From Endozoicomonas sp965261315 (lineage in GTDB: Bacteria; Pseudomonadota; Gammaproteobacteria; Pseudomonadales; Endozoicomonadaceae): a stretch of DNA of 64,000 nt. Position numbers and translations under genes: made by a program. Below the pieces are notes generated by a model that was not told where the DNA came from, did not search any database, and saw nothing but the letters and a program-made list of their open reading frames with translations. Location of the stretch: contig CBDHDM010000044.1 in assembly GCA_965261315.1 (NCBI GenBank), forward strand, positions 1-64,000, given 5' to 3'. Positions 29,096-37,900 of this stretch are shown in pieces; within the stretch, counting starts at the first letter, position 1, and the number at the start of each line of letters is the position of its first letter.

Positions 29096-29821
29096 TCAGG
29101 CCGCCTGCTTTTGATAATCGCCCTGGTAATTATTATCGTGACCGGAGTAATACCAATCGACACAGGCTCTCGCTAATAGCTCAGTAGCATCTACACACAG
29201 CTCAGGTCTTTGTTTTGCCAGATTAGCAAGGCCAATAGGAATTTCTGTGCAACCAAGAATGACGGCCTCCGCTCCCTGATCAATCAGAGCATTAAAGGCG
29301 GCTTCCATTCCCTGCGCTCCCTGCTCCAGGCGACCAGCCTTAATGTCATATATGGCGGTCATTACCTGTTGCTGGGCAAGGTCATCAGGTATCAGACAAT
29401 GGCCACCCATTTTGCGAATACGTTTCTTATAAATACCAGCCGCTACCGTTGCATTGGTTGCCATCAGCCCAACCTGCCGGATGCCACGCAGGGCAAGCTC
29501 ACTGCATACCGTATCCACAATACTGATCATCCGAATAGAGGCCTGCTCCTGCAGGGCATCAAACCAGTAATGGGCGGTATTGCAGGGAATGACTGCACAC
29601 TGAGCCCCTGCATTTTCCAGCCTCTTCAACCCCTGGAGTAATGATGGGAAAGGGTCTTCTCCGCCCTGAAGAATGCAGGCGCTGCGATCAGGTATCTGTG
29701 GCACATTGTGAACCAGCATCGGGATATGCTCCTGATCAGAGGTTGCCTGACTCAAGGCAATCACCTTCTGCATAAAATCCACTGTCGCCAGTGGTCCCAT
29801 TCCCCCTAGGATCCCCAACAT
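29096..29821 (-). CDS. racD: Aspartate/glutamate racemase family protein
   Basis: A 241-aa protein with MLGILGGMGPLATVDFMQKV at the start, the catalytic cysteine in VIPCNTAHYWFDAL (about residue 82) and the second in VILGCTEIPIGLANL (about 194). These are the two-cysteine signature of cofactor-free aspartate racemases. It interconverts L- and D-aspartate or a related substrate. The start at 29821 is chosen because homology begins there and GGAG lies seven bases upstream. Followed by iadA, it would have handled products of isoaspartyl or D-aspartyl dipeptide breakdown. Confidence 0.88.
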   Translation of the reverse strand: MLGILGGMGPLATVDFMQKVIALSQATSDQEHIPMLVHNVPQIPDRSACILQGGEDPFPSLLQGLKRLENAGAQCAVIPCNTAHYWFDALQEQASIRMISIVDTVCSELALRGIRQVGLMATNATVAAGIYKKRIRKMGGHCLIPDDLAQQQVMTAIYDIKAGRLEQGAQGMEAAFNALIDQGAEAVILGCTEIPIGLANLAKQRPELCVDATELLARACVDWYYSGHDNNYQGDYQKQAA

Positions 29822-30100
29822 CATTCTGCTCCAAACCAGAATTACTAACAGGGACAGTGTTCTCCAGATAGAGGCAGGTTGTGAAATGCCGAAAGCGGTC
29901 GAATCATGCCGAAATGGCATAATAGAAAACAATGTACTTATTCCCGGGCATGAGCAAAGGGACTGCCTTCGCTATCCATTCCGGTTTATGATACAAAAAC
30001 GGTATACACCCATCTTCTATTAGCAAGAACCTGAAATACCCTTTATTCTGGATTTACCCGGTATGAGCGAATGGTATTTTCATAGGAAAGGTCAGCGACT

Positions 30101-30298
30101 ATGCGTTATTTTCTGGCAATCATTTTGCCTCCATTGGCCGTACTGTTTTGCGGCAAACCCTTTCAGGTTGTTTTGAATATTATTCTGACACTACTTGGCT
30201 GGATTCCGGGAGTTATTCACGCCCTGTTTGTTGTTAACAGCCACCTGGCAGACAAGCGGAATAAAGAGCTGATCAATGCTATCGAGAATAAAGAATAA
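30101..30298 (+). CDS. Pmp3/YqaE family small membrane protein
   Basis: A 65-aa protein with two hydrophobic segments (residues 1-22 and 27-48) and the family motif LPPLAVLFCGKP followed by LTLLGWIPGVIHALFVV. Proteins of this family (UPF0057) are small inner-membrane proteolipids linked to salt or membrane stress. It lies two bases before the DUF2959 remnant and is probably co-transcribed. Confidence 0.9.
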   Translation: MRYFLAIILPPLAVLFCGKPFQVVLNIILTLLGWIPGVIHALFVVNSHLADKRNKELINAIENKE

Positions 30299-30300
30299 GT

Positions 30301-30874
30301 ATGAACATCAGAACTTTACTGCCTGACAGTCTCCTGTCACGTAACTTGAAAATTGCTGGCACACTGGTGATTTCACTCATGGTAGCAGGCTGCCAGAGCA
30401 CCTACTACAGTGCCATGGAAAAGGCAGGTATCCATAAGCGCGACATCATGGTGGACCGCATTGAAGATACCCAGTCAGCACAGGAGCAGGCACAGGAGCA
30501 GTTTCAAAGCGCGCTTGAGCAGTTCCAGCGTGAAAAGTGTCTCCGAGGCTTTGTTCGATGAATGGGAAGACGAATTAAACTTGTATAAAAGTGACAGCCT
30601 TCGCAGAGCCAGCGCCCAGAAACTGAAAGATACTCGACGCCAGTACCAACGTATGATGGTCAGCCTTGATAAGTCCGAACAACGCATGCAGCCGGTTCTG
30701 GATGCTTTTCAGGATCAGGTGCTTTATCTCAAGCATAATCTGAATGCCCGAGCTATCAGCGCGCTGAAAGGTGAATTCAATACCATCAAAGCAGACATCG
30801 ATCGCCTGATCAGTGATATGCAGGTGTCTATTGACCAGTCACGTCAGTTTATTAAGGCATTAAAGCAGCCTTAA
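30301..30874 (+). pseudogene. DUF2959 family lipoprotein, internal deletion and frameshift
   Basis: The N-terminal piece has a lipoprotein signal (VISLMVAGC) and YYSAMEKAGIHKRDIMVDRI. The C-terminal piece, in another frame, has SVSEALFDEWEDELNLYKSD and YLKHNLNARAISALKGEFNT. Both are typical of DUF2959 proteins. About 45 residues expected between ALEQFQ and SVSEAL are missing, and the join near 30532 shifts the frame. The first frame ends at 30561 after a short nonsense tail. The function of the family is unknown. Confidence 0.8.
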
Positions 30875-30885
30875 ACACTCCCCCC

Positions 30886-30914
30886 TATGCTGGAGGTCAT
30901 CTTCCTCCAGCATA
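30886..30914. repeat. Perfect 11-bp hairpin
   Basis: TATGCTGGAGG (30886-30896) and CCTCCAGCATA (30904-30914) are exact reverse complements with a seven-base loop, just after the DUF2959 stop. There is no T-run; it may be a weak terminator or an mRNA 3' stem. Confidence 0.55.
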
Positions 30915-30960
30915 ACTCATCCCTCCCAGCCTGATTTGAGATTGCAGCTAGACTGAGTCC

Positions 30961-32088
30961 TTGCAATCCACTCGCGGGCTTAATGTGAATAGACCCTCTC
31001 TATCCATCTTCAGGCAAAGAACCCTCATCTTATTAATGGGAGCCGTTGCAATCATTCCGATGCTTCCCATTACGCTTTATATGCCTATTCTGCCAAAGGT
31101 AGCGGGGGACTTTGGTTATGATACCGAGATTTTTCAGTTAACCCTTCCTCTGTTTATTATCTCCCAAGTGGTTGCCATGCCTGTTATAGCCATGCTATCG
31201 GATGCGGGTTATCGATTACAGGCATTTTCTGCCGCAACACTGATGACGGTTATACCCGCTCTGATTAAAGAGTGTTATGACAGTAACGCTGTTGCACGAA
31301 TCCTTTCCTATGTAACGGCCATAGGTTTTGTTATCCCTATTGTGGGTCCTGAACTAAGTGCACTGGTCAGCCTGCAGTGGAGCTGGCACCTGGTCTTTCT
31401 TTTTATGCTGGTATACAGCATTGCTGTCTTCCTTATTTGTCGCTTCTCTATTGGCAGACCTCAACCCTCTGCCAGTAAACCAACCTTCGGTTTTCTGAAA
31501 ACGGGCCTTTGCCACTGGAAAATCATGGTGCAGGATCGGGAGACTCTGGCTTTTCTGGTGTGCCATACAGGGATAGCCGTTGTCTGCCAGATCTATATCA
31601 GCAATTCCGCATTCCTGTTTCTGGATTACTACCGTATTTCCGAGATTTCCTACAGCTACCTGATTAGCGCCCTATATATCAGCCGAACGGCAGTCACGAT
31701 TTTAAATGGTCTTCTTTTAAAACATTTTGTCTATCAAAAGCTGATGGATCTGTCCCTGCCATTACTGATTATACTGGCCCTCATCATGGCAATTCTTGAC
31801 TGGCTATTTGACGCTGCACTCGTCCCCAGTCTGATTCTGGTTGTTACTTTTTTTGCACTTTCAGGGCTGGTTGTCACCAACACACTGACAGGTGTACTGA
31901 AGAATAACGAATGCTGGAGTATGCAGGCATCCGCTTTGTTGTTTATCGTATTCTCAGGCACTGCAAGTATTCTGAATATTGTTCTGATCGTTCTGCATGA
32001 CGGCACACCAAAAGTATTATCACTCGCTTCTATACTCATCCTGTCGCTCACTTATTTTCTCTATATGAGGACTAAATCAGGATCATGA
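30961..32088 (+). CDS. MFS transporter, Bcr/CflA-like, shortened
   Basis: A 375-aa multi-pass protein. IPMLPITLYMPILPKVAGDF and the following helix LPLFIISQVVAMPVIAMLSD resemble Bcr/CflA-type multidrug exporters. The cytoplasmic loop 2-3, which in this family carries the GxxSDRxGRRP motif and another helix, is missing: SD is followed directly by AGYRLQAFSAATLMTVIPAL. About 11 transmembrane segments remain. The start is TTG at 30961 or GTG at 30985. The orphan gene 32092 follows after three bases. Possibly non-functional, or a divergent exporter for a product of its neighbour. Confidence 0.65.
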   Translation: MQSTRGLNVNRPSLSIFRQRTLILLMGAVAIIPMLPITLYMPILPKVAGDFGYDTEIFQLTLPLFIISQVVAMPVIAMLSDAGYRLQAFSAATLMTVIPALIKECYDSNAVARILSYVTAIGFVIPIVGPELSALVSLQWSWHLVFLFMLVYSIAVFLICRFSIGRPQPSASKPTFGFLKTGLCHWKIMVQDRETLAFLVCHTGIAVVCQIYISNSAFLFLDYYRISEISYSYLISALYISRTAVTILNGLLLKHFVYQKLMDLSLPLLIILALIMAILDWLFDAALVPSLILVVTFFALSGLVVTNTLTGVLKNNECWSMQASALLFIVFSGTASILNIVLIVLHDGTPKVLSLASILILSLTYFLYMRTKSGS

Positions 32089-32091
32089 ACC

Positions 32092-32946
32092 ATGGCTATA
32101 ACAATCACATGCAGTGATACCGACTCCATTGATCTGGCGGACTATGTAGATTTTTGTCATAGCCAGAAAAATCTCGGCGATCGAGATAACATATTTTCCT
32201 CCGCTTTCATGCTCAAACGTCTGGCAAACAATAAACATTTTTTTGTTAATTTCCTGAACGACCGACTAAGAGACATTTTCCAGTACGATGTCAAAACCGA
32301 TTTTACGCCTCCCAGTTTCTATCTGTATCAGTCTCCTCTTTTTTCAATTCGTGCAGCAGTCTGGTTACCCGATGATAGTGAACCTGAAGATATCGCCAAA
32401 GGCTATGGTGTAACCCATAATCATCACTTCGACTTTCTAACCTGTGGCTACATCGGTCCGGGTTATCGTACCGTCATTTACAGGTGCGCTCCGGAGAGGT
32501 TGCATGGAATCATTGGTGAAACACTGGAAATGGATTTCCAGGAAGAAACGCGGTTAACGGAAGGAAAGCTAATGTTTTACCGCCATACAGAAGATATTCA
32601 CACTCAGCACCCTCCGGAAGCACTTTCGATCTCAATCAACCTGATCTTCCCCACTCACCCGGATGCAGGGATTCAATGTGCCATTAATCCGAAAAGCAGG
32701 CAGCTGATCGCACACCTGGACTGCCTTCCAGCAACAACCCGTCTGATGGCAATAGCCAGATTAATGCATAACGGCGAAACCATTAACCATCTTCAAACAA
32801 TCGCATTGAACCACCACTGCCCAAGAACCAGAGCAATGAGCTTCCAGTCATTATTGGCCATTAACCCCTCTGATCAGAGTCGCTATCTTTACCAGGTAAG
32901 CCGAGATCAACACAACTATGTGCGAACACTGATCTCCTCCCCATAG
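32092..32946 (+). CDS. Orphan protein, possibly cupin-like
   Basis: A 284-aa soluble protein without signal peptide. A His-rich segment (GVTHNHHFDFLTCGYIGPGY, then RTVIYRC and EETRLTEGKLMFYRHTEDIH) has the spacing of a cupin-type metal site, but no family was recognised. The C-terminal 80 residues are helical and may form HEAT-like units (TRLMAIARLMHNGETINHLQ). It is translated just after the MFS gene, so a biosynthesis/export pair is conceivable. A degenerate paralogue follows at 33206-33650. Confidence 0.5.
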   Translation: MAITITCSDTDSIDLADYVDFCHSQKNLGDRDNIFSSAFMLKRLANNKHFFVNFLNDRLRDIFQYDVKTDFTPPSFYLYQSPLFSIRAAVWLPDDSEPEDIAKGYGVTHNHHFDFLTCGYIGPGYRTVIYRCAPERLHGIIGETLEMDFQEETRLTEGKLMFYRHTEDIHTQHPPEALSISINLIFPTHPDAGIQCAINPKSRQLIAHLDCLPATTRLMAIARLMHNGETINHLQTIALNHHCPRTRAMSFQSLLAINPSDQSRYLYQVSRDQHNYVRTLISSP

Positions 32947-33100
32947 AATAAACGACGATGATTACAAGATGTTGAGAATAATTTCATTAAAACTAATCAG
33001 TTATGAGGAATCTGTATTTTTTACCTATTAAAACAAACCTAGACTGGAGTCTAACCATTCAGTTGACAGCCTTATCATCAAATATGAAAAAGGGGCCAGC

Positions 33101-33205
33101 ATGACAAACTCCCCCTCCACAATCACCGCGATTACCCAACAAGCCAAACATCTACTGTGCGACTCAACCAACCAATTTTCTGACTTCCGCCGTATATTTG
33201 ATTAG
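33101..33205 (+). CDS. 34-residue ORF
   Basis: Starts MTNSPSTITAITQQAKHLLC and ends FDFRRIFD-like (FSDFRRIFD). GGGG upstream could act as a ribosome site. Its stop is directly followed by the start of the next frame. Possibly the head of a broken gene. Confidence 0.3.
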   Translation: MTNSPSTITAITQQAKHLLCDSTNQFSDFRRIFD

Positions 33206-33650
33206 ATGAAGACAATACATCAGAGGAATTGGTACATGGCCTGTACCATTAAACCATCCACCTCAGGCTCAATGACTCTGGAAGAGTACATCGACTTCTG
33301 CGAAAGTCATCCGGAAATGAAAGATCCGGATGCAGCCATAGAATATGCAGGAAAGCTCGGTCAGTTATGCCATAACCCGTCTTTCTTTACCAACTACCTT
33401 AACTAATGGACTAAAAAATTTAAGCCAGTTTCAGCAGAGGAATGACTTTAATCCGCCCAACTTCGTTCTTCACTACGGGTCCTATTTTGCTGTCCGAGCC
33501 ATTGTATGGCTGTTGATCTGCTGACCTGCAGCTATTACGGCAGCGGATATCGAACCGTTATTTATGAGTACGACTATAAGCGCGTTACTGGTTACATTGG
33601 TGAACATGTCGACCTGACATTCCATGACACTCCAAATTTTGAGTAAGGGA
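33206..33650 (+). pseudogene. Degenerate paralogue of the 32092 gene
   Basis: The first 66 codons (GSMTLEEYIDFCESHPEMKD, then GQLCHNPSFFTNYLN) match the start of the 284-aa neighbour. After the stop at 33404, other frames continue the match: FNPPNFVLHYGSYFAVRAIV and DLLTCSYYGSGYRTVIYEYD align with its FTPPSFYLYQ and DFLTCGYIGPGYRTVIYRC. The His-rich segment between is deleted and the C-terminus absent. A tandem duplicate has decayed. Confidence 0.75.
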
Positions 33651-33659
33651 GCATCAGCA

Positions 33660-33800
33660 ATGAAATCTTCCGGTAGAAAGCTGAAAAAAGGCTTCGTCAA
33701 ACTGGATCAGCAAGTCAGCCTTGCCAGTGCCTACAAGCGAGTCATTAAAACGACCGTGGCCGGTCGCGAGCTTGGCTTCGGTTGCAACCTGAAACGATAA
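33660..33800 (+). CDS. 46-residue ORF, possible fragment
   Basis: A basic small frame (MKSSGRKLKKGFVKLDQQVS ... GFGCNLKR) directly after the decayed paralogue. No family recognised; it may be a leftover of a larger gene. Confidence 0.25.
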   Translation: MKSSGRKLKKGFVKLDQQVSLASAYKRVIKTTVAGRELGFGCNLKR

Positions 33801-33881
33801 CCTCTATTAACCCGCTCAATCGTCTCACTTATTATTGAATGGGGCTTTTCACATTCTTCGAAGACAAAATCGTGCCCATAA

Positions 33882-33917
33882 AAAAACAGGATATTTCGCA
33901 AAAAATATCCTGTTTTT
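33882..33917. terminator. Terminator of ilvC
   Basis: AAAAACAGGATATTT and AAATATCCTGTTTTT are exact 15-bp inverted repeats with a six-base loop, 40 bp after the ilvC stop. The A/T flanks allow termination in both directions. Confidence 0.85.
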
Positions 33918-33956
33918 CTGAACGTAAACTCTTAACGTCAAAGAGCGCCTGGGAGC

Positions 33957-34973
33957 TTAGTTTTTCTCTTTATCAACCAGCTTGTTGGCTGTAATCCAGG
34001 GCATCATTTCACGCAGCTGGGCACCTACTTTCTCGATCGGGTGAGCAGCATTGTTACGACGATAGGCTGTCATGGATGGGTAGTTGAGAGCACCTTCAGA
34101 GATAAACTTCTTGGCGTATTCACCATTCTGAATATCCTTGAGTGCTTCACGCATCGCTTTGCGGGACTCATCATTAATAACTCTTGGACCCGTCACATAC
34201 TCACCATACTCCGCATTGTTGGAGATGGAGTAATTCATGTTGGCGATACCGCCTTCGTACATCAGGTCAACAATCAGCTTAAGCTCATGGAGACACTCAA
34301 AGTACGCCATTTCAGGCGCATAACCGGCTTCTGTCAGGGTTTCGAAGCCAGCCTTGACCAGTTCAACAGCGCCACCACAGAGAACAGCCTGCTCTCCAAA
34401 GAGGTCTGTCTCAGTTTCATCTTTAAATGTGGTTTCGATAATACCGGTACGGCCACCACCCACACCCGAAGCGTAGGAAAGCGCAACATTTCTGGCCTGA
34501 CCAGAAGCATCCTGGAAAATGGCAATCAGGTCAGGAATACCACCCCCTTTAGCGAACTCAGAGCGCACAGTATGACCCGGAGCCTTTGGAGCAATCATAA
34601 TGACATCCAGGTCTGCACGAGGTACAACCTGGTTGTAGTGAATGGCAAAGCCATGGGCAAAAGCCAATGTAGCTCCCTGTTTCAGGTTTGGTTCAATCAC
34701 GTCTCTGTAGAGCTGAGATTGAAATTCGTCTGGTGTCAGAATCATGACCAGATCTGCCTGAGCAACCGCTTGAGGCACTTCAGATACCTGCAAACCAGAG
34801 GCTTCCGCCTTGGCCCAGGAAGCAGAGCCTTTACGCAGACCAACCGTTACATCTACACCGGAGTCTTTCAGATTGTTTGCATGGGCATGACCCTGTGAGC
34901 CATAACCAATGATAGAGACTTTCTTGCCACGGATAATGGAGAGGTCACAGTCTTTATCGTAATAAACTTTCAT
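33957..34973 (-). CDS. ilvC: Ketol-acid reductoisomerase
   Basis: A 338-aa class I enzyme of valine and isoleucine synthesis; it isomerises and reduces acetolactate with NADPH and Mg. The N-terminal Rossmann motif is VSIIGYGSQGHAHANNLKDS. Metal and substrate residues are visible in DETETDLFGEQAVLCGG and in YFECLHELKLIVDLMYEGGI. The length is that of short-form bacterial enzymes. It is divergent from an IlvY-type regulator gene, and an inverted repeat lies between. The frame is intact. Confidence 0.97.
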   Translation of the reverse strand: MKVYYDKDCDLSIIRGKKVSIIGYGSQGHAHANNLKDSGVDVTVGLRKGSASWAKAEASGLQVSEVPQAVAQADLVMILTPDEFQSQLYRDVIEPNLKQGATLAFAHGFAIHYNQVVPRADLDVIMIAPKAPGHTVRSEFAKGGGIPDLIAIFQDASGQARNVALSYASGVGGGRTGIIETTFKDETETDLFGEQAVLCGGAVELVKAGFETLTEAGYAPEMAYFECLHELKLIVDLMYEGGIANMNYSISNNAEYGEYVTGPRVINDESRKAMREALKDIQNGEYAKKFISEGALNYPSMTAYRRNNAAHPIEKVGAQLREMMPWITANKLVDKEKN

Positions 34974-35121
34974 TGAAAAACTCCTGAAAGAAAGCGCCAG
35001 CCAGCAGTGGCAGGATATCGGGTGATTGCATTCGGCTTTTTATGTATGAGCAACATCTTGGAAGCAACCGTTACTCACTCAATTCGGTGTACACCTTAAC
35101 TGATAGGTGATCCTGCGTATA

Positions 35122-35147
35122 GTTGCATTTAGTGATATATTTGCAAC
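35122..35147. promoter_or_regulatory. Putative IlvY operator between ilvC and ilvY
   Basis: GTTGCA (35122-35127) and TGCAAC (35142-35147) form an inverted repeat with 14 bases between, a LysR-type T-N11-A style site. It lies 38 bp before ilvY in the divergent control region, where the acetolactate-responsive activator should bind. Confidence 0.55.
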
Positions 35148-35184
35148 TTCAAATTTCAAAATATGAAACAACCCTTTTATTTAT

Positions 35185-36081
35185 ATGGCTATAGACCTAC
35201 GACCACTGAAACAGTTCCTTGCTCTCTCTGAGTCTCTCCATTTCAACAGAGCCAGTCTAATCTGCCATGTCAGCCCATCAACCCTGAGCCGTAACATCAA
35301 GCAGTTGGAAGATCAGCTCGGTGTTGCACTGTTTGAGAGAGATAATCGCAGTGTTTCTTTAACTCTGGAAGGTAAACGATTTCAGGTTTATGCCCGTGAA
35401 GCGCTATCGCAATGGGACATCATTCATAATGAGTTGATGGCTGGAGCCCGGGAACTTAAGGGTTCACTCAGTATGTATTGCTCTGTGACCGCCAGTTACA
35501 GCTTTCTGTATGACATACTCAGTCAGTTTCGGCCAAGATATCCGGGCATAGAAATCAAGCTCCATACCGGGGATCCGGAGCCAGCTATACATAGAGTATT
35601 AACAGAACAGGACGACCTCGCGATAGCCGCCAGGCCAGAGACCCTCCCTGCGGGGCTTGCGTTTCAACAAATTGCTATCTCCCCCCTGGTCTTTATCGCC
35701 CCTGCAGTTTCACAATTGCCGGATCATCTATACATGAAGCAGTCTGGTGCGGAGAAATTCGAAGGAGTCCCTATGATCCTTCAGGAGAAAGGCATTGCAC
35801 GACAAAGGTTAGATGTATGGTTTCTGGCTAACAGCAGCAAACCTAAAGTCTATGCACAAGTAGCAGGAAATGAAGCGATTGTCAGCATGGTCAGTCTGGG
35901 TTTCGGGGTGGGTGTTGTGCCAGAAATTGTTTTGAATAACAGCCCACTATACGACAAAGTATGTATATTAAATGTACAGCCGGAGCTTGAACCCTACGAC
36001 GTGGGTTTGTGTGTACTGGAAAAAAAATTAAAAAACCCACTGATTGACGCTTTCTGGACTCAGTTATCCGAAATCCTGTAA
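35185..36081 (+). CDS. ilvY: LysR-type regulator IlvY
   Basis: A 298-aa LysR protein: helix-turn-helix in residues 5-62 (LKQFLALSESLHFNRASLIC, then HVSPSTLSRNIKQLEDQLGV) and a substrate-binding domain after residue 90. RELKGSLSMYCSVTASYSFL and the divergent position next to ilvC identify IlvY, which activates ilvC when acetolactate or acetohydroxybutyrate accumulates. The start is ATG at 35185. The frame is intact. Confidence 0.9.
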   Translation: MAIDLRPLKQFLALSESLHFNRASLICHVSPSTLSRNIKQLEDQLGVALFERDNRSVSLTLEGKRFQVYAREALSQWDIIHNELMAGARELKGSLSMYCSVTASYSFLYDILSQFRPRYPGIEIKLHTGDPEPAIHRVLTEQDDLAIAARPETLPAGLAFQQIAISPLVFIAPAVSQLPDHLYMKQSGAEKFEGVPMILQEKGIARQRLDVWFLANSSKPKVYAQVAGNEAIVSMVSLGFGVGVVPEIVLNNSPLYDKVCILNVQPELEPYDVGLCVLEKKLKNPLIDAFWTQLSEIL

Positions 36082-36271
36082 TTCTTCACCCTATGAGAGT
36101 GATACGAACAGTGTCAGGTACTGGAATCACTGACTTGGCCTTTTTTGTCATAGATCAAAAATATCTTCAGATTTTATTCTTGTGTGAAACAGCCACAAGC
36201 CATTAGTGCAGCACTTCCTGAAGTATGGAGTAACAGCTGCACCTAAATAATAAATAAAAAGGGATGTAATT

Positions 36272-36994
36272 GTGCTGAAATCCAAGGGCAATGGATCTGT
36301 AAAATCCATCGGTCAGTCTCTCCTGTTTACCATCAGCTGCCTGTTATCCATTAATAGTTGGTCTGTCACAGGCAGCGATATTTCGCTTATCGACTTAATG
36401 ATCGATAGCTACGAAATGAAAATGATTACCTGGGCTGACAAACACGCCTATTCAATGGATGGCCCTGGGATTGACGTCCGTCCTCAAGAAGTGAGTATGC
36501 ACCAGAACATGCGGCATCTTGATGAATACGAGGGTTTACTGGAACAGTCTTTGACTGACTTAGCCCAATCCCTGCAAGATTTCTCGGTAAACTGGCAGGA
36601 AAATAAAGTACCAGATGAAGGGTTTGCCAGAAAAATTGATCAAACCCAACAGGCATTTACTGGTTTTCTTATCAGTAAGATGAGTGATTCTCCCATCGTA
36701 GATTTGCGGGCCAGACAGATTGATACTCTGCTGACCCTCTCATCAATCTATGTCTTTATGGCTGCGGAGGCCCAAACCAGCTTCCCCATAACAGAAACCT
36801 ATAATGTTGATGAGCTGGTTCAGTCACTGAATAATTCTTTATCCGAACACCCTGTTAAGGATAAAACGCTGTTACCAAAATGGCGCTTTTTAAAGTCTGC
36901 CTTCCAGCGGGGTGACTACGTTGCACCACTCCTAATCAAACGTCATGCGCTATCCATGGCATTGATTCTACAAAGATCACTGGATGATATTTAG
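36272..36994 (+). CDS. Orphan exported protein
   Basis: A 240-aa protein with an N-terminal signal peptide (SIGQSLLFTISCLLSINSWS, cleavage near residue 33) followed by an acidic, mainly helical body. GGGATG lies just upstream of the GTG start. No recognised domain. The 190-bp upstream gap contains only promoter-like AT-rich sequence. Periplasmic or secreted; function unknown. Confidence 0.55.
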   Translation: MLKSKGNGSVKSIGQSLLFTISCLLSINSWSVTGSDISLIDLMIDSYEMKMITWADKHAYSMDGPGIDVRPQEVSMHQNMRHLDEYEGLLEQSLTDLAQSLQDFSVNWQENKVPDEGFARKIDQTQQAFTGFLISKMSDSPIVDLRARQIDTLLTLSSIYVFMAAEAQTSFPITETYNVDELVQSLNNSLSEHPVKDKTLLPKWRFLKSAFQRGDYVAPLLIKRHALSMALILQRSLDDI

Positions 36995-37135
36995 GTATTA
37001 CTAATGACTCACCCAGCAATACGCTGCAAAGGCTTATCTGTTTCTTGAATGTTAGTGGTGCGAAAATATCTACACCGATAACAATGACCTCTAAGCTTGG
37101 TCTTTAGAACATATTTTCAGAAAGGCCATTAGAGA

Positions 37136-37884
37136 ATGAGTTTTCCTATTCTACTCCCTTCACAACCATTACAAATTTATGATAAAAATCAATATGATAG
37201 AGAAAGCAATTTTGTAGATTTAAATAACAACTCTAGAATCGGAGCAGTGGAAAAAGACTTACACTTTTCCAGCTTCCAGCTTAGAAAGCTAAAATCCGTA
37301 GACCCAGTTATAACTCTAAACATGCAGAATGGTTCTTCTACTATCTCGCACACTCTGGCTACTATGGCGAGAGAAAGCACTTTGTCAATAAAGAAGAACG
37401 GCGTCAGCATCTAAAAGATTTGGATGCATCAAGCCACACCAAATCTTACAATTGGGATATTGTTATAATTGGGATTCAAAACCCAGCAATTGCCTCTGTT
37501 ATTGACCCTGAAACTGGAAAAAGCATGGGCGCTGGCAGCTTTATAAATGACCCTATTGATCCACAGTTAGCTAATGTTGACTTCGCTATTCCCGGTACCC
37601 CTGAAAAACCTTATATCTATATCAAAGCAAAGCGAAAAATCAAAAGAAAGGAAGAGCTTCTTATCAGCTACCGCAACAGTTTTTGGAGGCGCCGAGGGGG
37701 CAAGCCAAAAATAAGAGAATACTCTCTAACGTATCAGAGTAAAGATAGACTCAAGATGAAGTTTGATCGTATTAAAGAGTACTCGTTAGAATACAAAGGT
37801 GGATTAAAGGTAAAGTTTAGCCGTATTAAACAGCAGCTAACTATCAGGCCTAATCAAATAAGTAAGAATTGTAAACGCCCATAA
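37136..37884 (+). pseudogene. SET-domain-like protein, frameshifted
   Basis: The first frame (from ATG 37136) gives about 60 residues (MSFPILLPSQPLQIYDKNQY and on). From about 37285 another frame gives EWFFYYLAHSGYYGERKHFV, KSYNWDIVIIG, GKSMGAGSFINDPIDPQLAN, ANVDFAIPG and IYIKAKRKIKRKEELLISYR. The order GxFIN, a hydrophobic strand, A-x(3)-I-x(3)-EEL-x(2)-Y is the SET methyltransferase core, though the usual NHS is NDP here. One base change near the AAAA at 37290 would join the frames into about 245 residues. A TTG at 37420 could start the second part alone. The C-terminal 55 residues are basic and carry two similar REYSL/KEYSL segments. If functional it could methylate protein lysines, possibly in a host. 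Confidence 0.5.
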
Positions 37885-37897
37885 AGGGCGTTTTTTA
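37873..37897 (+). terminator. Terminator after the SET-like gene
   Basis: AAACGCCC (37873-37880) and GGGCGTTT (37886-37893) form a perfect stem followed by T residues. The stop codon of the gene lies in the loop. Confidence 0.8.
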
Positions 37898-37900
37898 TGA

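Noticed and set aside
34041..34898. A 285-codon frame antisense to ilvC
   Set aside because: It is a mirror of the strongly coded ilvC frame; no domain pattern.
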